64,000 bases of DNA from Hymenobacter sp. BRD128 (GTDB lineage: Bacteria > Bacteroidota > Bacteroidia > Cytophagales > Hymenobacteraceae), in contig NZ_CP053908.1 in the NCBI RefSeq assembly GCF_013256625.1, positions 1,488,001 to 1,552,000 on the forward strand. The letters run 5' to 3'. A program made the position numbers and the translations under genes. Below the pieces are notes generated by a model. That model worked only from the letters and a program-made list of their open reading frames with translations. It was not told the origin of the DNA and made no database searches. Positions 42,161 through 51,713 of this stretch are shown piece after piece (within the stretch, counting starts at the first letter, position 1; each line of letters opens with the position of its first letter).

Positions 42161-43186
42161 TATAGCGGATTCTAGAACGGTGTAGCTACTATAAAGCTGT
42201 TTACGTACCGGGTGTATGCAAGCCTATTCTCTTGATTTGCGGCAGCGTATCGCGCAAGCGTGTGCCGAGCCCGGGGCGCGACAAGCCCACGTCGCCGCCC
42301 GGTTTTGCGTGAGTGTGGCCTTCGTCGGCAAGCTGCTGCGTCGCCAGCGGCAAAGCGGGCAGTTGGCCGCCCTGCCCGGCCGCGGTGGTCCGGCCCGCTG
42401 CCTGGATGCGGCGGCGCAGGCCTGGCTCGGGGAGCAGGTGGCGGCCCAACCCGATGCCACCCTGGCCGAGTTACAGACGCTCCTGCTGGTTGAGCGCGGG
42501 CAAGCCGTTAGCCGGGGCTCCGTCTGGCGGGTGCTACACGAACAAGGCTGGCGACGTAAAAAAAAGCCTGCACGCCACTGAGCGCGATACGCCCCGGGTA
42601 CACGCCTTGCGCAGCGCGCACGTCGCGGCTATCGCGCAACGCCCCGACGTAGCCCGCTTTCATTTTCTGGACGAGACCGGCCTGCGCCTAGACTACACGC
42701 GGCGCTATGGCCGGGCGCAGGCCGGCCAGCGTGTGAGTGGGGCCGTACCGTTGCGCCGCCCGGCCCGCTCCCTAACCTTAATTGGCGCCTTGTCCGTGCA
42801 CGGGCTGCACGGGGTCCAGGTGCTGGAAGGGGCCTTGAATCAGCGCAGCTTCGCCCTGTATATCAGCCGCATCCTGGCCCCGCAGCTACGGCGCGGGGAC
42901 GTGCTGGTCCTCGACAACCTGCGGGTGCATCACCTGACCGGGCTGCGGGAGTGGCTAGCCCGGCGCGGCATCGAAGTGCTGTTTCTGCCCCCCTACTCGC
43001 CCGACTTTACCCCCATCGAGCAGGCCTGGAGCAAGCTCAAAACCAAGCTGCGCCACGCCCAGGCACGGACCCGCGACGCGCTCGAAGAAGCCTTACATAC
43101 CGCCATCGACTGGCTTACTGGCCCCGATGCGAAAGCGTGGTTTAATCACTGTGGCTATCACGTACACCGTTCATGAATCCGCTATA
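42161..43186 (+). mobile_element. IS630-family insertion sequence with TA target duplication
   Basis: Terminal inverted repeats of 25 bp (42160-42184 with 43163-43187, 23 matches) enclose one transposase in two frames. Each end contains TA, the target of IS630/Tc1 elements. The element of about 1.02 kb is complete and lies just after the AraC-type regulator. Confidence 0.92.
42216..43176 (+). CDS. IS630-family transposase, two frames joined at an A8 run
   Basis: The first frame (42216-42581) carries the helix-turn-helix part: MQAYSLDLRQRIAQACAEPG, VSVAFVGKLLRRQ and a winged-helix half ending VLHEQGWRRKKK. The second frame carries the DDE domain, with Asp in FHFLDETGLRLDY, Asp in DVLVLDNLRVHH and Glu in SPDFTPIEQAWSKLKTK. 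The frames meet at eight A (42558-42565); leaving out one A joins RRKK to SLHATERDTPRVHALR. Slippage on A-runs is common in insertion sequences, so I treat this as one programmed gene, although simple damage cannot be excluded. Joined length is about 320 residues, normal for IS630. Confidence 0.88.
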
Positions 43187-43390
43187 AAACCCTTGTTGTC
43201 AATAGGTCTATTTGCCTGAAATGGCTATCCCCATGAGAACCTTCGTGCCGGATAGTTAGAGGGGTATCTGCAAAGGCCAGCCCGGACACGACCTGTTGCT
43301 GGAGCAGGCTATTCGGGCGGCGCGGTGAGGGGGCTGCCAGGATTTGGGTTATTGTAACATCACACACAGAATTTAATTTGTTGTTTGCAA

Positions 43391-43789
43391 ATGAAACAGA
43401 TTGATAAACTTGCCTGGATAGAATTAGAGAATAAGGTGATTCTTATGGCAAAAAGCTATGGAAAGGAGCTATTTTACATTCCAGGTGGTAAAAGGGAGAA
43501 TGATGAAACTGACGAGCAGGCTTTATTGCGGGAGGTTTTTGAAGAATTGACCGTTACTATTGATAAGAAAACACTGAAGTACCTAGGGGTTTTTGAAGCG
43601 CAAGCTCATGGGCAGCCAGAGGGAATAACAGTAAAGATGACTTGCTATTTAGGTAAATACTCGGGGCAGTTGCGTGTAAGTTCGGAAATTGAGAGTATTG
43701 AGTGGTACCAGTATGCTGACAAGTATAAAGTCGGGCCGGTCGATAAAATAATTTTTGATTATTTGCATCAAAACGGCTTGCTAGATTGA
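43391..43789 (+). CDS. NUDIX hydrolase
   Basis: NUDIX enzymes hydrolyse nucleoside diphosphates linked to another group. The 132-residue protein has a complete Nudix box, GKRENDETDEQALLREVFEEL, which fits G-x5-E-x7-REUxEExGU apart from the last glycine. Upstream is the typical strand KVILMAKSYGKELFYIPGG. The gene is AT-rich in comparison with its surroundings, like the pair at 39315-39931, and lies between an IS element and a MITE-like repeat, so it may have been acquired. The ATG at 43391 is preferred over a TTG two codons before. The substrate is unknown. Confidence 0.9.
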   Translation: MKQIDKLAWIELENKVILMAKSYGKELFYIPGGKRENDETDEQALLREVFEELTVTIDKKTLKYLGVFEAQAHGQPEGITVKMTCYLGKYSGQLRVSSEIESIEWYQYADKYKVGPVDKIIFDYLHQNGLLD

Positions 43790-43802
43790 ATCGAACTGAT
43801 GT

Positions 43803-43978
43803 GAGTTTAGCGCAGCGTAACTCGTGACAACATTGACGATGAGGTTGTACCTCATCTGCCGCAACGCGGCAAGCGGCGCTGGTTACTTCTTAATAGCTCG
43901 CCCGCCGTCGATTGCCGCGTTGCGGCAGTGGAGGCGCAGCCTCCACGTCAGGAGAAAGCACGAGTTGCGCTGCGCTAG
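43803..43978. repeat. MITE-like inverted repeat element, copy 1
   Basis: Outer arms at 43808-43826 and 43959-43977 match in 18 of 19 positions. Inside are two further palindromes, GATGAGG-TTGTA-CCTCATC (43838-43856) and a pair around TGCCGCAACGCGGCA (43856-43872 with 43913-43929). The same architecture recurs at 51714-51889. No coding capacity is present. Confidence 0.8.
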
Positions 43979-44017
43979 CCTCGACGCCAGCTTGCGCCCG
44001 CCGCTACCTTCGCGGCC

Positions 44018-45295
44018 ATGTCCGCTTCTCCTTTTCGCTCCATCGTCTCCGGCTCCATCGGCAACCTCGTGGAATGGTACGACTGGTACGCCTACTCGGC
44101 CTTTGCGCTGTATTTCGCGCCCGTTTTCTTCCCCAAGGCCAACCCCACGGCGCAGCTGCTGAATACGGCCGCCATCTTCGCGGTGGGCTTTCTGATGCGG
44201 CCGCTGGGCGCCGCGTTTTTGGGTAATTATGCCGACAAGCACGGGCGGCGGGCGGCGCTCTTATTATCGGTGCAGCTGATGGCGGGCGGCTCGCTGCTCA
44301 TTGCCTGCGCGCCGGGCTACGCGACTATCGGGCTGGGCGCGCCGGCTATTTTGCTGCTGGCTAGGCTGCTGCAAGGTATCAGCGTGGGCGGCGAGTATGG
44401 CACCTCGGCTACCTACCTCAGCGAGATGGCCGGGGCGCGGCACCGGGGCTTTTGGTCGAGCTTTCAGTACCTCACGCTCATGGGCGGGCAGCTATTGGCG
44501 CTGATTGTGCAGCTGACCTTGCAGCAGTTCGTGACGCCCGCCGAGATGACAGCCTGGGGCTGGCGCATCCCGTTCGTTGTCGGGGCCGGGGCCGCGATGG
44601 GCGCCCTCTACCTGCGCACCCACATGAGCGAGACCGCCGCCTTCGAGCAGGATAAAGCCGCAGCCCAGGCCACCAACCGCCCCGCCAAGCTCTCGGCCGT
44701 GCAGCAGCTCAAAGCCTGTCCGCGCGAGACGCTCACGGTGGTGGGCCTCACGCTGGGCGGCACGCTGGCTTTCTACACCTTCACCACCTACGCCCAGAAG
44801 TTTCTGGTGAATACCAGCGGTTTTACCAAGGAGCAGGCCACGCTGATTTCGTTCGGGGCGATGGCGGTGGCGCTGCTGTTTCAGCCGCTACTGGGGGCGG
44901 TTTCCGACGTGGTGGGGCGGCGGCCGGTACTGCTGTTTTTCGGCATTGGGGCCACGCTGGGCACGGTGCCGCTGCTGCGCACGCTGGCCCACACCACCAG
45001 CCAGTGGGGCGCGTTCGGGCTGCTGATTGCGGCGTTGTTCGTGGTGAGCGGCTACACCAGCATCTCGGCCATCGTGAAGGCCGAGCTGTTTCCGACCCAC
45101 ATTCGGGCGCTAGGGGTGGGGCTGCCGTTTGCCCTCACGGCGGCGCTCTTCGGCGGCACCGCCGAGTACCTGGCGCTGCTGGCCAAGGACCAGGGCGTGG
45201 CCGAGTATTTCTACTGGTACGTGACGGGCTGCGCCTTTATCTCGCTGCTCGTGTACTGGCGCATGGGCGAGACGCGGGCTAGGGGGCATATGTGA
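44018..45295 (+). CDS. MFS transporter of the metabolite:H+ symporter (KgtP/ProP-like) group
   Basis: This 12-helix transporter of 425 residues imports a small organic acid or osmolyte with protons. The MHS signature is clear: SIVSGSIGNLVEWYDWYAYSAFALYFAPVFFP at the N-terminus, GFLMRPLGAAFLGNYADKHGRR in the first loop, and RLLQGISVGGEYGTSATYLSEMA in helix 4. The second half contains SDVVGRRPVLLFF and the terminal helices. Related proteins carry 2-oxoglutarate, citrate, proline/betaine or shikimate, and I cannot choose among them. It is flanked by a MITE-like repeat and a short hairpin of the same repeat family. Confidence 0.92.
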   Translation: MSASPFRSIVSGSIGNLVEWYDWYAYSAFALYFAPVFFPKANPTAQLLNTAAIFAVGFLMRPLGAAFLGNYADKHGRRAALLLSVQLMAGGSLLIACAPGYATIGLGAPAILLLARLLQGISVGGEYGTSATYLSEMAGARHRGFWSSFQYLTLMGGQLLALIVQLTLQQFVTPAEMTAWGWRIPFVVGAGAAMGALYLRTHMSETAAFEQDKAAAQATNRPAKLSAVQQLKACPRETLTVVGLTLGGTLAFYTFTTYAQKFLVNTSGFTKEQATLISFGAMAVALLFQPLLGAVSDVVGRRPVLLFFGIGATLGTVPLLRTLAHTTSQWGAFGLLIAALFVVSGYTSISAIVKAELFPTHIRALGVGLPFALTAALFGGTAEYLALLAKDQGVAEYFYWYVTGCAFISLLVYWRMGETRARGHM

Positions 45296-45319
45296 GGCAG
45301 TGCAGCGAGCTACTAATGC

Positions 45320-45358
45320 CGCTGGCGCGAGTTTAGCGAAGCGTAACTCGCGCCAGCG
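45320..45358. repeat. Hairpin related to the MITE-like arms
   Basis: A perfect 14-bp stem (45320-45333 with 45345-45358) with an 11-base loop. Its sequence (GCGCGAGTTTAGCG-AGCGTAACTCG) resembles the ends of the MITE-like elements at 43803 and 51714. It follows the MFS gene and lacks a T-run, so it is not a standard terminator. Confidence 0.75.
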
Positions 45359-45414
45359 CGATGCAACTAATGGCTTGTACCGTGCATCTTACCGGCACTT
45401 TAATTCAGGCAATT

Positions 45415-45930
45415 ATGAAAACTACTCTTTATAATCTGGCAACATGTACGCTGCTAATATTAAGTCAGTGCAAAGAAGAGGTAGCGCCGCAATTACCCGC
45501 CGAAACCACTATCGGAGCCGAGACCTTTGGGTGTAAAATTGATGGTAAACTATTGGTGCCCCACGGTTCATGGAATCATCCTGGACTTGGTATGAGCTAC
45601 TATGTCGATACTAAAGGGTATGCCTACTTCTCAGTAAACGCTGCTGATTATAAGGCTTCTGATGGTGGTTTTATCAGTATCACCTGCGATAGCTTACGGC
45701 TGCGAACGGGCAAAACGTATGATTTTAAAATGGGCGGTATTAGCGTAATTGGCTATGGTAGAGCGGGTACCTGGTTCACCTATCTTCGCCAATACCCAGG
45801 AGAATTAACGATTACCAAATTCGATTCAGTTAAGCATATTATTTCTGGTCGATTCGATTTTGTGGGAATAAACCGCGACGCAGGCAAGCAAGTACTTGTT
45901 ACGGATGAGCGTTTCGATGTCGGATTTTAA
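45415..45930 (+). CDS. Hypothetical lipoprotein (DUF6252-like)
   Basis: A 171-residue secreted protein with a lipoprotein-type signal (about 1-19, ending LILSQC). A domain follows with the pattern seen in Bacteroidota DUF6252-type proteins: TFGCKIDGKLLVPHGSW near the start, then alternating strands with DGGFISITCDSLRLRTGKTYDF and PGELTITKFDSVKHIISGRFDFVGIN. Its function is unknown; such proteins are common, single-domain surface or periplasmic lipoproteins. The start at 45415 is chosen because it gives the signal peptide. Composition is somewhat AT-rich. It stands alone between the MFS and DUF2911 genes. Confidence 0.7.
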   Translation: MKTTLYNLATCTLLILSQCKEEVAPQLPAETTIGAETFGCKIDGKLLVPHGSWNHPGLGMSYYVDTKGYAYFSVNAADYKASDGGFISITCDSLRLRTGKTYDFKMGGISVIGYGRAGTWFTYLRQYPGELTITKFDSVKHIISGRFDFVGINRDAGKQVLVTDERFDVGF

Positions 45931-46016
45931 AGATAATAGCTACCAGTCAGCGGGATATTGTTAAACCAATTGCCGAATTTTCAGCTTTCCTCATGACACT
46001 TACTAACCTTTCACCT

Positions 46017-46583
46017 ATGCGTTTTCTCCCCCTCGCTGCCCTAGCCGGCGCCGCCCTGCTCACCTACGCCGCCCCGGCCCAGGCCCAGGCGACCATGACT
46101 GAGCCCACCCAAGCCAAAAAGCCCGAAGACAAGTCGAAGCGCCCCAGCCCGCCGGCCGTAGCCAAAGCTGACGTGCACGGCACGGAGGTCACCATCGACT
46201 ACAGCAAGCCCTCGCTGAAGGGCCGCGCCGCGTTCGGCGAAAAATCGCCGCTAGCCCCCGTGGGCGAGGTGTGGCGCACCGGCGCCAACGAGGCCACCAC
46301 CTTCACGGTGAGCAAAGCCGTGAAAATCAACGGTCAGGCGCTAGCCGCTGGCACCTACGGGCTGTTTACCATCCCCGGTGCCAGCGAGTGGACCATCATC
46401 TTCAACAAAACGGCCAAGCAGTGGGGCGCCTACGACTACAAGGCCGCCGACGACGTGCTGCGCGTAAAAGTGAAGCCCACTACGCTGGCTAGTCCCGTGG
46501 AGCAGTTCACCATCACAGTCGATAAGTCGGGCAAGGTGGCGCTGATGTGGGACAAGACGGAAGCGTCGTTCATGGTGAAATAA
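46017..46583 (+). CDS. DUF2911 domain protein, exported
   Basis: This encodes about 188 residues from the ATG at 46017, which begins a good signal peptide (MRFLPLAALAGAALLTYAAPAQAQ); an ATG eight codons earlier is possible. After a Lys/Pro linker comes the DUF2911 domain (about 55-188) with EVTIDYSKPSLKGRAAFG, VWRTGANEATTFTVSKAVKINGQ, AGTYGLFTIPGASEWTIIFN and VEQFTITVDKSGKVALMWDKT. The family is frequent in Bacteroidota and has no known biochemical role. A REP-like element lies between it and gpmA. Confidence 0.93.
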   Translation: MRFLPLAALAGAALLTYAAPAQAQATMTEPTQAKKPEDKSKRPSPPAVAKADVHGTEVTIDYSKPSLKGRAAFGEKSPLAPVGEVWRTGANEATTFTVSKAVKINGQALAAGTYGLFTIPGASEWTIIFNKTAKQWGAYDYKAADDVLRVKVKPTTLASPVEQFTITVDKSGKVALMWDKTEASFMVK

Positions 46584-46617
46584 GCGCGCTTTATTCCGCT
46601 TCACTCATTACTTAGGC

Positions 46618-46713
46618 CGTCATGCTGAGCTTGCCGAAGCATCTCTGCCGCGCCGCTAGGGGATACTAGTCCTAACGGCGCGAGCGAGATGCTTTGGCAA
46701 GCTCAGCATGACG
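46618..46713. repeat. REP-like palindromic element, copy D
   Basis: This 96-bp palindrome starts CGTCATGCTGAGCTTGCCGA and ends GGCAAGCTCAGCATGACG. It lies between the DUF2911 gene and gpmA. Confidence 0.9.
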
Positions 46714-46761
46714 TTCTTTTTTGCGTAAAAGCCGTTCTTCCTCACAAAAAGCCCAATTCCC

Positions 46762-47484
46762 ATGCAAAAACTCGTGCTTCTGCGCCACGGCGAAAGCGTC
46801 TGGAACCAGGAAAACCGCTTCACCGGCTGGACCGACGTGGACCTCTCGGACCTGGGCAAGCAGCAGGCCGCCCACGCTGGCCAGCTCTTACAAAAGCACG
46901 GCTACACCTTTGATATCGGCTTTACGTCGGTGCTGAAGCGGGCCATCAAAACGCTGGATATTACCCTCGAAAACATGGACCAGCTCTGGATTCCGGTGCA
47001 GAAGTCGTGGCGGCTGAATGAGCGGTTTTACGGTGCGCTGCAGGGCCTCAACAAGGCCGAAACTGCCGCTAAGTACGGCGAGGCGCAGGTGCAGGAGTGG
47101 CGCCGCTCGCCCCACGCGCACCCGCCCGCCATCACGAAAGATGACCCCCGCTTTCCGGGCCACGACCTGCGCTATCAGCACCTCACCGACCGTGAATTGC
47201 CGCTGACCGAAAACCTGAGCGAGACGCTGGCCCGCGTACTGCCGTTCTGGACCGAGAAGATAATGGCCGCCCTGCGCCGCAACCAAAAGGTAATTATTGC
47301 CGCCCACGGCAACAGCCTGCGCGCACTGGTGCAGTACATCGACCACCTCACCGACGAGGAAGTGACCGCCCTCGACATCCCGACCGGCGTGCCGCTGGTG
47401 TACGAGCTGGACGAAGATTTTAACCGCATCCGGCACTACTATTTGCAGGAAGATGGCGCCGCGCCCGGCCCCACTGCGAAATAG
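46762..47484 (+). CDS. gpmA: 2,3-bisphosphoglycerate-dependent phosphoglycerate mutase
   Basis: The enzyme interconverts 3- and 2-phosphoglycerate in glycolysis and gluconeogenesis. The catalytic histidine is in [20 protein letters not shown], followed by [14 protein letters not shown], the substrate region [21 protein letters not shown], and the second histidine in [15 protein letters not shown]. Length of 240 residues is standard, with the full C-terminal tail ([15 protein letters not shown]) present. The start ATG at 46762 is fixed by the family start [13 protein letters not shown] candidate -7 promoter box for the next gene overlaps the stop codon region. Confidence 0.96.
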   Translation: MQKLVLLRHGESVWNQENRFTGWTDVDLSDLGKQQAAHAGQLLQKHGYTFDIGFTSVLKRAIKTLDITLENMDQLWIPVQKSWRLNERFYGALQGLNKAETAAKYGEAQVQEWRRSPHAHPPAITKDDPRFPGHDLRYQHLTDRELPLTENLSETLARVLPFWTEKIMAALRRNQKVIIAAHGNSLRALVQYIDHLTDEEVTALDIPTGVPLVYELDEDFNRIRHYYLQEDGAAPGPTAK

Positions 47485-47485
47485 C

Positions 47486-47493
47486 TATTTTTG
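47486..47493 (+). promoter_or_regulatory. Possible -7 promoter box (TATTTTTG) before the nuclease-helicase gene
   Basis: TATTTTTGCGG matches the Bacteroidota -7 consensus and resembles the box at 18006-18013. It starts right after the gpmA stop codon. A -33 box is not clear. Confidence 0.4.
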
Positions 47494-47535
47494 CGGCAAG
47501 GGCTTACCTTTAAGTTTCGCCCACGCCCACCTGTT

Positions 47536-50500
47536 TTGTCTGACTCGCCCCACGCCCGCCTCGCCGCCCTAGCCGACCCCACCGCCGCGCCCGCCGACCA
47601 GCTCCCGCGCCTGCGCAAGCTGCTCGAAAGCCTGCTGCGGGCCGACTACAAGCGCCGCAAGGCGCCCTTCGGCAACCTATTCCAGGCGATAGGCGGGGCG
47701 TGCTACGCCCTGGAATTGGACCCTAGCCTGCGCGCGCGCCTGCAAGACCTGCGCGTGGCCGCTAATCTGGTGCTGCACGAAAGCTATCCCGGCACCCTAG
47801 CCGAGGTAGCCGCCGGCTTCGCGGCCGTAGCCGAATTAGTAGAAGCCCTTACCGGCGAGCCCTACACCGGCCCGCGCCCGCCCGCACCGGCCGAAATCGT
47901 GGCCCACCTGCCCGCAGCTACGCCCGCGCTACCTGCCGTGGCTAGCCCATCCGAAAGCGCCGCCGACCCGCGCGCCGTGTGGCGGGTGCAGGTGGTGCAC
48001 GCCGACTTGGCCAGCGGCGCCATCACCGTCGAAATGAGCGTGCCCGCCGACGACCGCCCGCCCGGCCCCTTCCAGCTGGAGCTGCCGCCCGCCTACGAAA
48101 GCCTGCTGCTACCCGCCGCCGCGCTGCACCCGGCCCTCAACCTCATCGGCCCCGTGCGGCTGCCCGATGGCCGCGTGCGCCCACGCCGCGTGGTGCTGGA
48201 GCCTGATTATCTGATAAGTGTGACGACGTTGGCCGAGTGTGCCCAGCGCGATGGCACCTACGCCGAGCTGGCACTGCTCAAGTATTTCTTGCCCGATGAA
48301 GCCTCGCGCTCGCTCGTCGTGGGTAACCTCGTCAACCGCCTGCTCGATGAGGAGGTGAGCCACGCGGCGAGCCAGGTGGCCGGCAGCCAGCTGCCGGCTA
48401 GCCACGAATGGACTGACTACAAAGGTTTTCGGGTCAGTAGCGAGCTAGCCAATGCCGAGCCGCTGGCAGCTGATAATCACCAGTTACCAAGCGACGCGGA
48501 TTTTGACCTCGAGCATTTTCTTACTAAAAAGCTCTTTCGGGCCGAGCCGCTCACGCTGAGTACCTTGCCCGAGTTTCAGACGCGCACCGGCGTGCCCGAA
48601 TTGCTCAATGACCTGCGCCGCCACCACCGCACGCTGCGGCAGGCGCGGCGGCAGGGCTTTGTGAATAGCTCGCGCAGCGGCTACCAGCAGCAGCCGTTGC
48701 GGCTGGCCGATTGCTTTCTCGAACCCACCTTTCTTTCGGCCACCTATGGCCTGCAAGGTCGCCTCGACCTGCTGCACGAAAGCCCCACCGGCTACGACCT
48801 CGTGGAGCTCAAAAGCTCGGTGAAAGTGCCCGTGGCTGAGCCCTGGACCAACCACGCCGCCCAGGCCCAGCTCTACCGCCTGCTGCTGGAGTCGGTGTTC
48901 GGGGCCGATGGCGAAACCGCCGGCCGGGGCCGCACCAGCATCCTGTATTCCAACGCGGCTGAGGACCAGCCCGCTGTGCGTCCGGTGCTCCAGAACCTGA
49001 CCCTCGTGGACCAGCTGCTGGCCGCCCGCAACCAGCTCGTAGGCCTGGAATTGCAACTGGCCCGCGCCACCGGCCCCGGCCAAACGGCTGCCCTGCTGGC
49101 CCCGTGCTACGCCCCAATCTGGCCGCCATCCCATCTTTCAACCGCGAAAAGGCCGAGAAAACCGCCAACGTCTGGGCCGCCGCCGACCGCACCGAGCGCG
49201 CCTACTGCCTGGAGCTGACCCGCTTCGCGGCCCGCGAAATGCGGCTGGCCCTGCTCGGCGATGAGGGCCGCCCCGGCGACGCTGGCGGCCAGGCCGGCCT
49301 CTGGCTGCTGCCCCAGGCCCGCAAGCACCAGAACTTCAGTCTGCTTGATGAGCTCGAACTCATCGAGGACCACAGCAACGCGCCCGACGACGCCCGCGAC
49401 TGGCTGGGGCCGCACCTCATCTTTCAGCGGCCCGAAGGGGGTAGGGAAGTGAATTTTCGGGCTGGCGACACGCTCATTCTCTACCCGCGCCGTCGCGCCA
49501 CGCTGGCCGAAGCGCAGGGGCTAGCGGGGGCGTCCGAAAGCGCAAACGTAGAAAACGCTAACGAATCTGCCGCTAATAACGTCAAGACGCTCAGTGCCCT
49601 CGATGCCCAAGTGGTGAAAGTGACCCTGGCCGAAGACCTCGGCGCCGATGGCCGCGTAGTGCTGGCCGTGCGCAACCGCCGCATGGCCCCGCGCTACCTG
49701 CACGGCCACTCGCACTGGGCCCTGGAGCCCGATACCTACGACACCTTCCGCCGCGAGTGGGCGGGGCTCACGGCGTTCCTAAGCCTGCCGCCGGGCCGCC
49801 GCCGCCAGCTGCTGGCTCGCACCGCGCCGCGCCCGCCCCAGGATTGGGACGCCGCGCACCCGACCCCCGCCACCGAGGCCAGCGAGGTAGTGAAGCGCGC
49901 CCTGGCCGCGCCCGACTGGTTTGTGCTCTGCGGCCCGCCCGGCACCGGCAAAACCCGCTCGGTGCTGCGCGAGCTGGCCGTGCGCCTCGTCAATGATGAT
50001 AAGAGCACGCTGCTGGCCGCCTACACCAACCGCGCCGTGGACGAAATCTGCGAGCAGCTCATGGATGCCGGGCTGCCGTTTATCCGCATCGGCTCGCGGC
50101 TGAGCACCTCGCCGGCCTACCGGCCGTACCTGCTCGACAACATGATTCGCGACTTGCCCACGCGCCAGATGGTGCGGGCGCGCCTCACCTCCACGCCGCT
50201 CTACGTGGGCACCATCAGCAGTTTGCTGGGCCGGCCCGAGCTGTTTCAGCTCAAGCAGTTCGACGTGGCCGTGGTGGACGAGGCTAGCCAGGTGCTCGAA
50301 GGCCCGATGCTGGCGTTGCTGGCTAAGGCCAAGAAATTCATCCTCATCGGCGACCACCGCCAGCTGCCCGCCGTGGTGACCCAGGAAGCCGAAACCAGCG
50401 CCGTGGCCCCAGCCGTGGCCGATTTGCTGCGCGAGCAGCTAGGCCTCACCAACCTGCGCAACTCGTACTTCGAGCGCCTTTTTCGCCGCGCCGAGGCGCA

Positions 50501-51188
50501 GTGGCCCTACGCCCACGGCACGCTGGCCAACCAGTACCGCGCCCACGCCGACCTGGCGGTGCTCGTCAACGACGACTTCTACGGCGGCCAGCTGCGCAGC
50601 CCCGCGCCCTGGCAGCACGCCAGCCTCAACCCCAGCGCCTGGCCCGTGGCTAGCCCCGCCGATGCCTTTGGTGAGGCGCTGCGCCGCCAGCGCCTCGTGT
50701 TCGTGCCCACCCGCCGCCAGCCCGACGACCTCTCGCAAAAAGAGTCGAGCCAGGAGGCCGAGCTGGCCGCCCGCGCTGCCCTGGCCGTGGTGCAGGGCTA
50801 CGGCCCGGCCTTCGACCCCAACGCCACGCTGGGCATCATCGCCAGCTACCGCAACCAGGCGGCGCGCATCCGCGCCCGGCTGGCCCAGCTGGCCCAGCAG
50901 CACGAGTTACCCGCGCTGGCCCAGGTCAGCGTCGATACTGTGGAGCGCTACCAGGGCTCGCAGCGCGAGGTGATTATCGTGAGCTTCTGCTGCCACCACG
51001 AGCACCAACTCGAGCTTATGGTGTCGCCCGACGAAATCGGCCAGGTCGACCGCAAGCTCAACGTGGCCGTGACGCGGGCGCGCCAGCAACTGGTGCTGCT
51101 GGGCAACGAGCTGGTGCTGAACCGGGCGCCGCACCACGCGGCGCTGCTGGCTAGGGTGCAGGCTAGCGGCGGCTGGGTGGAAAGATAA
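47536..51188 (+). pseudogene. Dna2-like protein: PD-(D/E)XK nuclease fused to SF1 helicase, frameshifted
   Basis: The restored protein has about 1217 residues. After an N-terminal region of unknown type (about 1-300) comes a RecB/Dna2-like nuclease domain (about 330-490) with GRLDLLHE, YDLVELKSS and QAQLYRLLLE, which supply the metal-binding Asp, Glu-x-Lys and the trailing Gln/Tyr. The helicase half has Walker A in CGPPGTGKTRSVL, Walker B in VAVVDEASQVLE, then IGDHRQLPAVV, NQYRAHADLA, VDTVERYQGSQREVIIVS and VAVTRARQQLVLLG, as in the Upf1/Dna2 branch. The frame breaks between the halves at a run of four C (49100-49103); one extra C gives LLAPVLRPNLAAIPSFNREK. Of the non-ATG starts I prefer TTG 47536 to 47491, because the latter lies in the promoter box. 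It could serve DNA repair or defence. Confidence 0.85.
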
Positions 51189-51192
51189 CGTT

Positions 51193-51690
51193 CTACCATC
51201 CGGCTAAGGCGGCTTCTATTCTTGCCCGAAATACCTGAATAGACTCTCTATCAGCTCCTGTAAGCTCAGTTAACGACTCTAGCGGCGAGGGCTCGAAGAG
51301 CTTTTTTCGGCCGCGCCACCACACAAAATGCGAAAGCCGATAAGCCATGCCTGCTGCGGTAGGCGAAAGCAAGGCGTTGCAAGTGAGCACGTAATCAAGC
51401 CTATCGTAGTAGGTAAAATAACCCTGTCCGGCCAAGCTGATGCGTTCGAGTGGCGCCTCATCATATTTAGCGGCCCAGCCAAGCGGTTTGTTTGGGGGTT
51501 TGGATAGCAACCTGACGGCGTACCATTGCTGGACTAGTATCCGTCGCTGCGTCGCTGTGCTGTCAGTTCGCGGCCAGGGCATTATACCTCTAAACTCAAT
51601 GGAGTCGTTTTGAGCGTTGCGTGGCCAGGTAGCCTGTGCTGCTACCGGAAATTTACTTAGCAACAGCAAGGAAAAGATAACTATTTTCAT
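51193..51690 (-). CDS. Hypothetical exported protein
   Basis: This encodes 165 residues from the ATG at 51690, which begins a signal peptide (MKIVIFSLLLLSKFPVAAQA). The longer frame upstream reads into the MITE-like repeat and is rejected. The mature part has ATQRRILVQQWYAVRLLSKPPN, a central YFTYYDRLDYVLTCNALLSPTAAGMAYRL and an Arg-rich end. No family is recognised. It ends 5 bp from the stop codon of the convergent nuclease-helicase gene. Composition is slightly more AT-rich than its neighbours. Confidence 0.65.
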   Translation of the reverse strand: MKIVIFSLLLLSKFPVAAQATWPRNAQNDSIEFRGIMPWPRTDSTATQRRILVQQWYAVRLLSKPPNKPLGWAAKYDEAPLERISLAGQGYFTYYDRLDYVLTCNALLSPTAAGMAYRLSHFVWWRGRKKLFEPSPLESLTELTGADRESIQVFRARIEAALAGW

Positions 51691-51713
51691 ATCGTTTTGC
51701 GGAGTCCTCTCTA

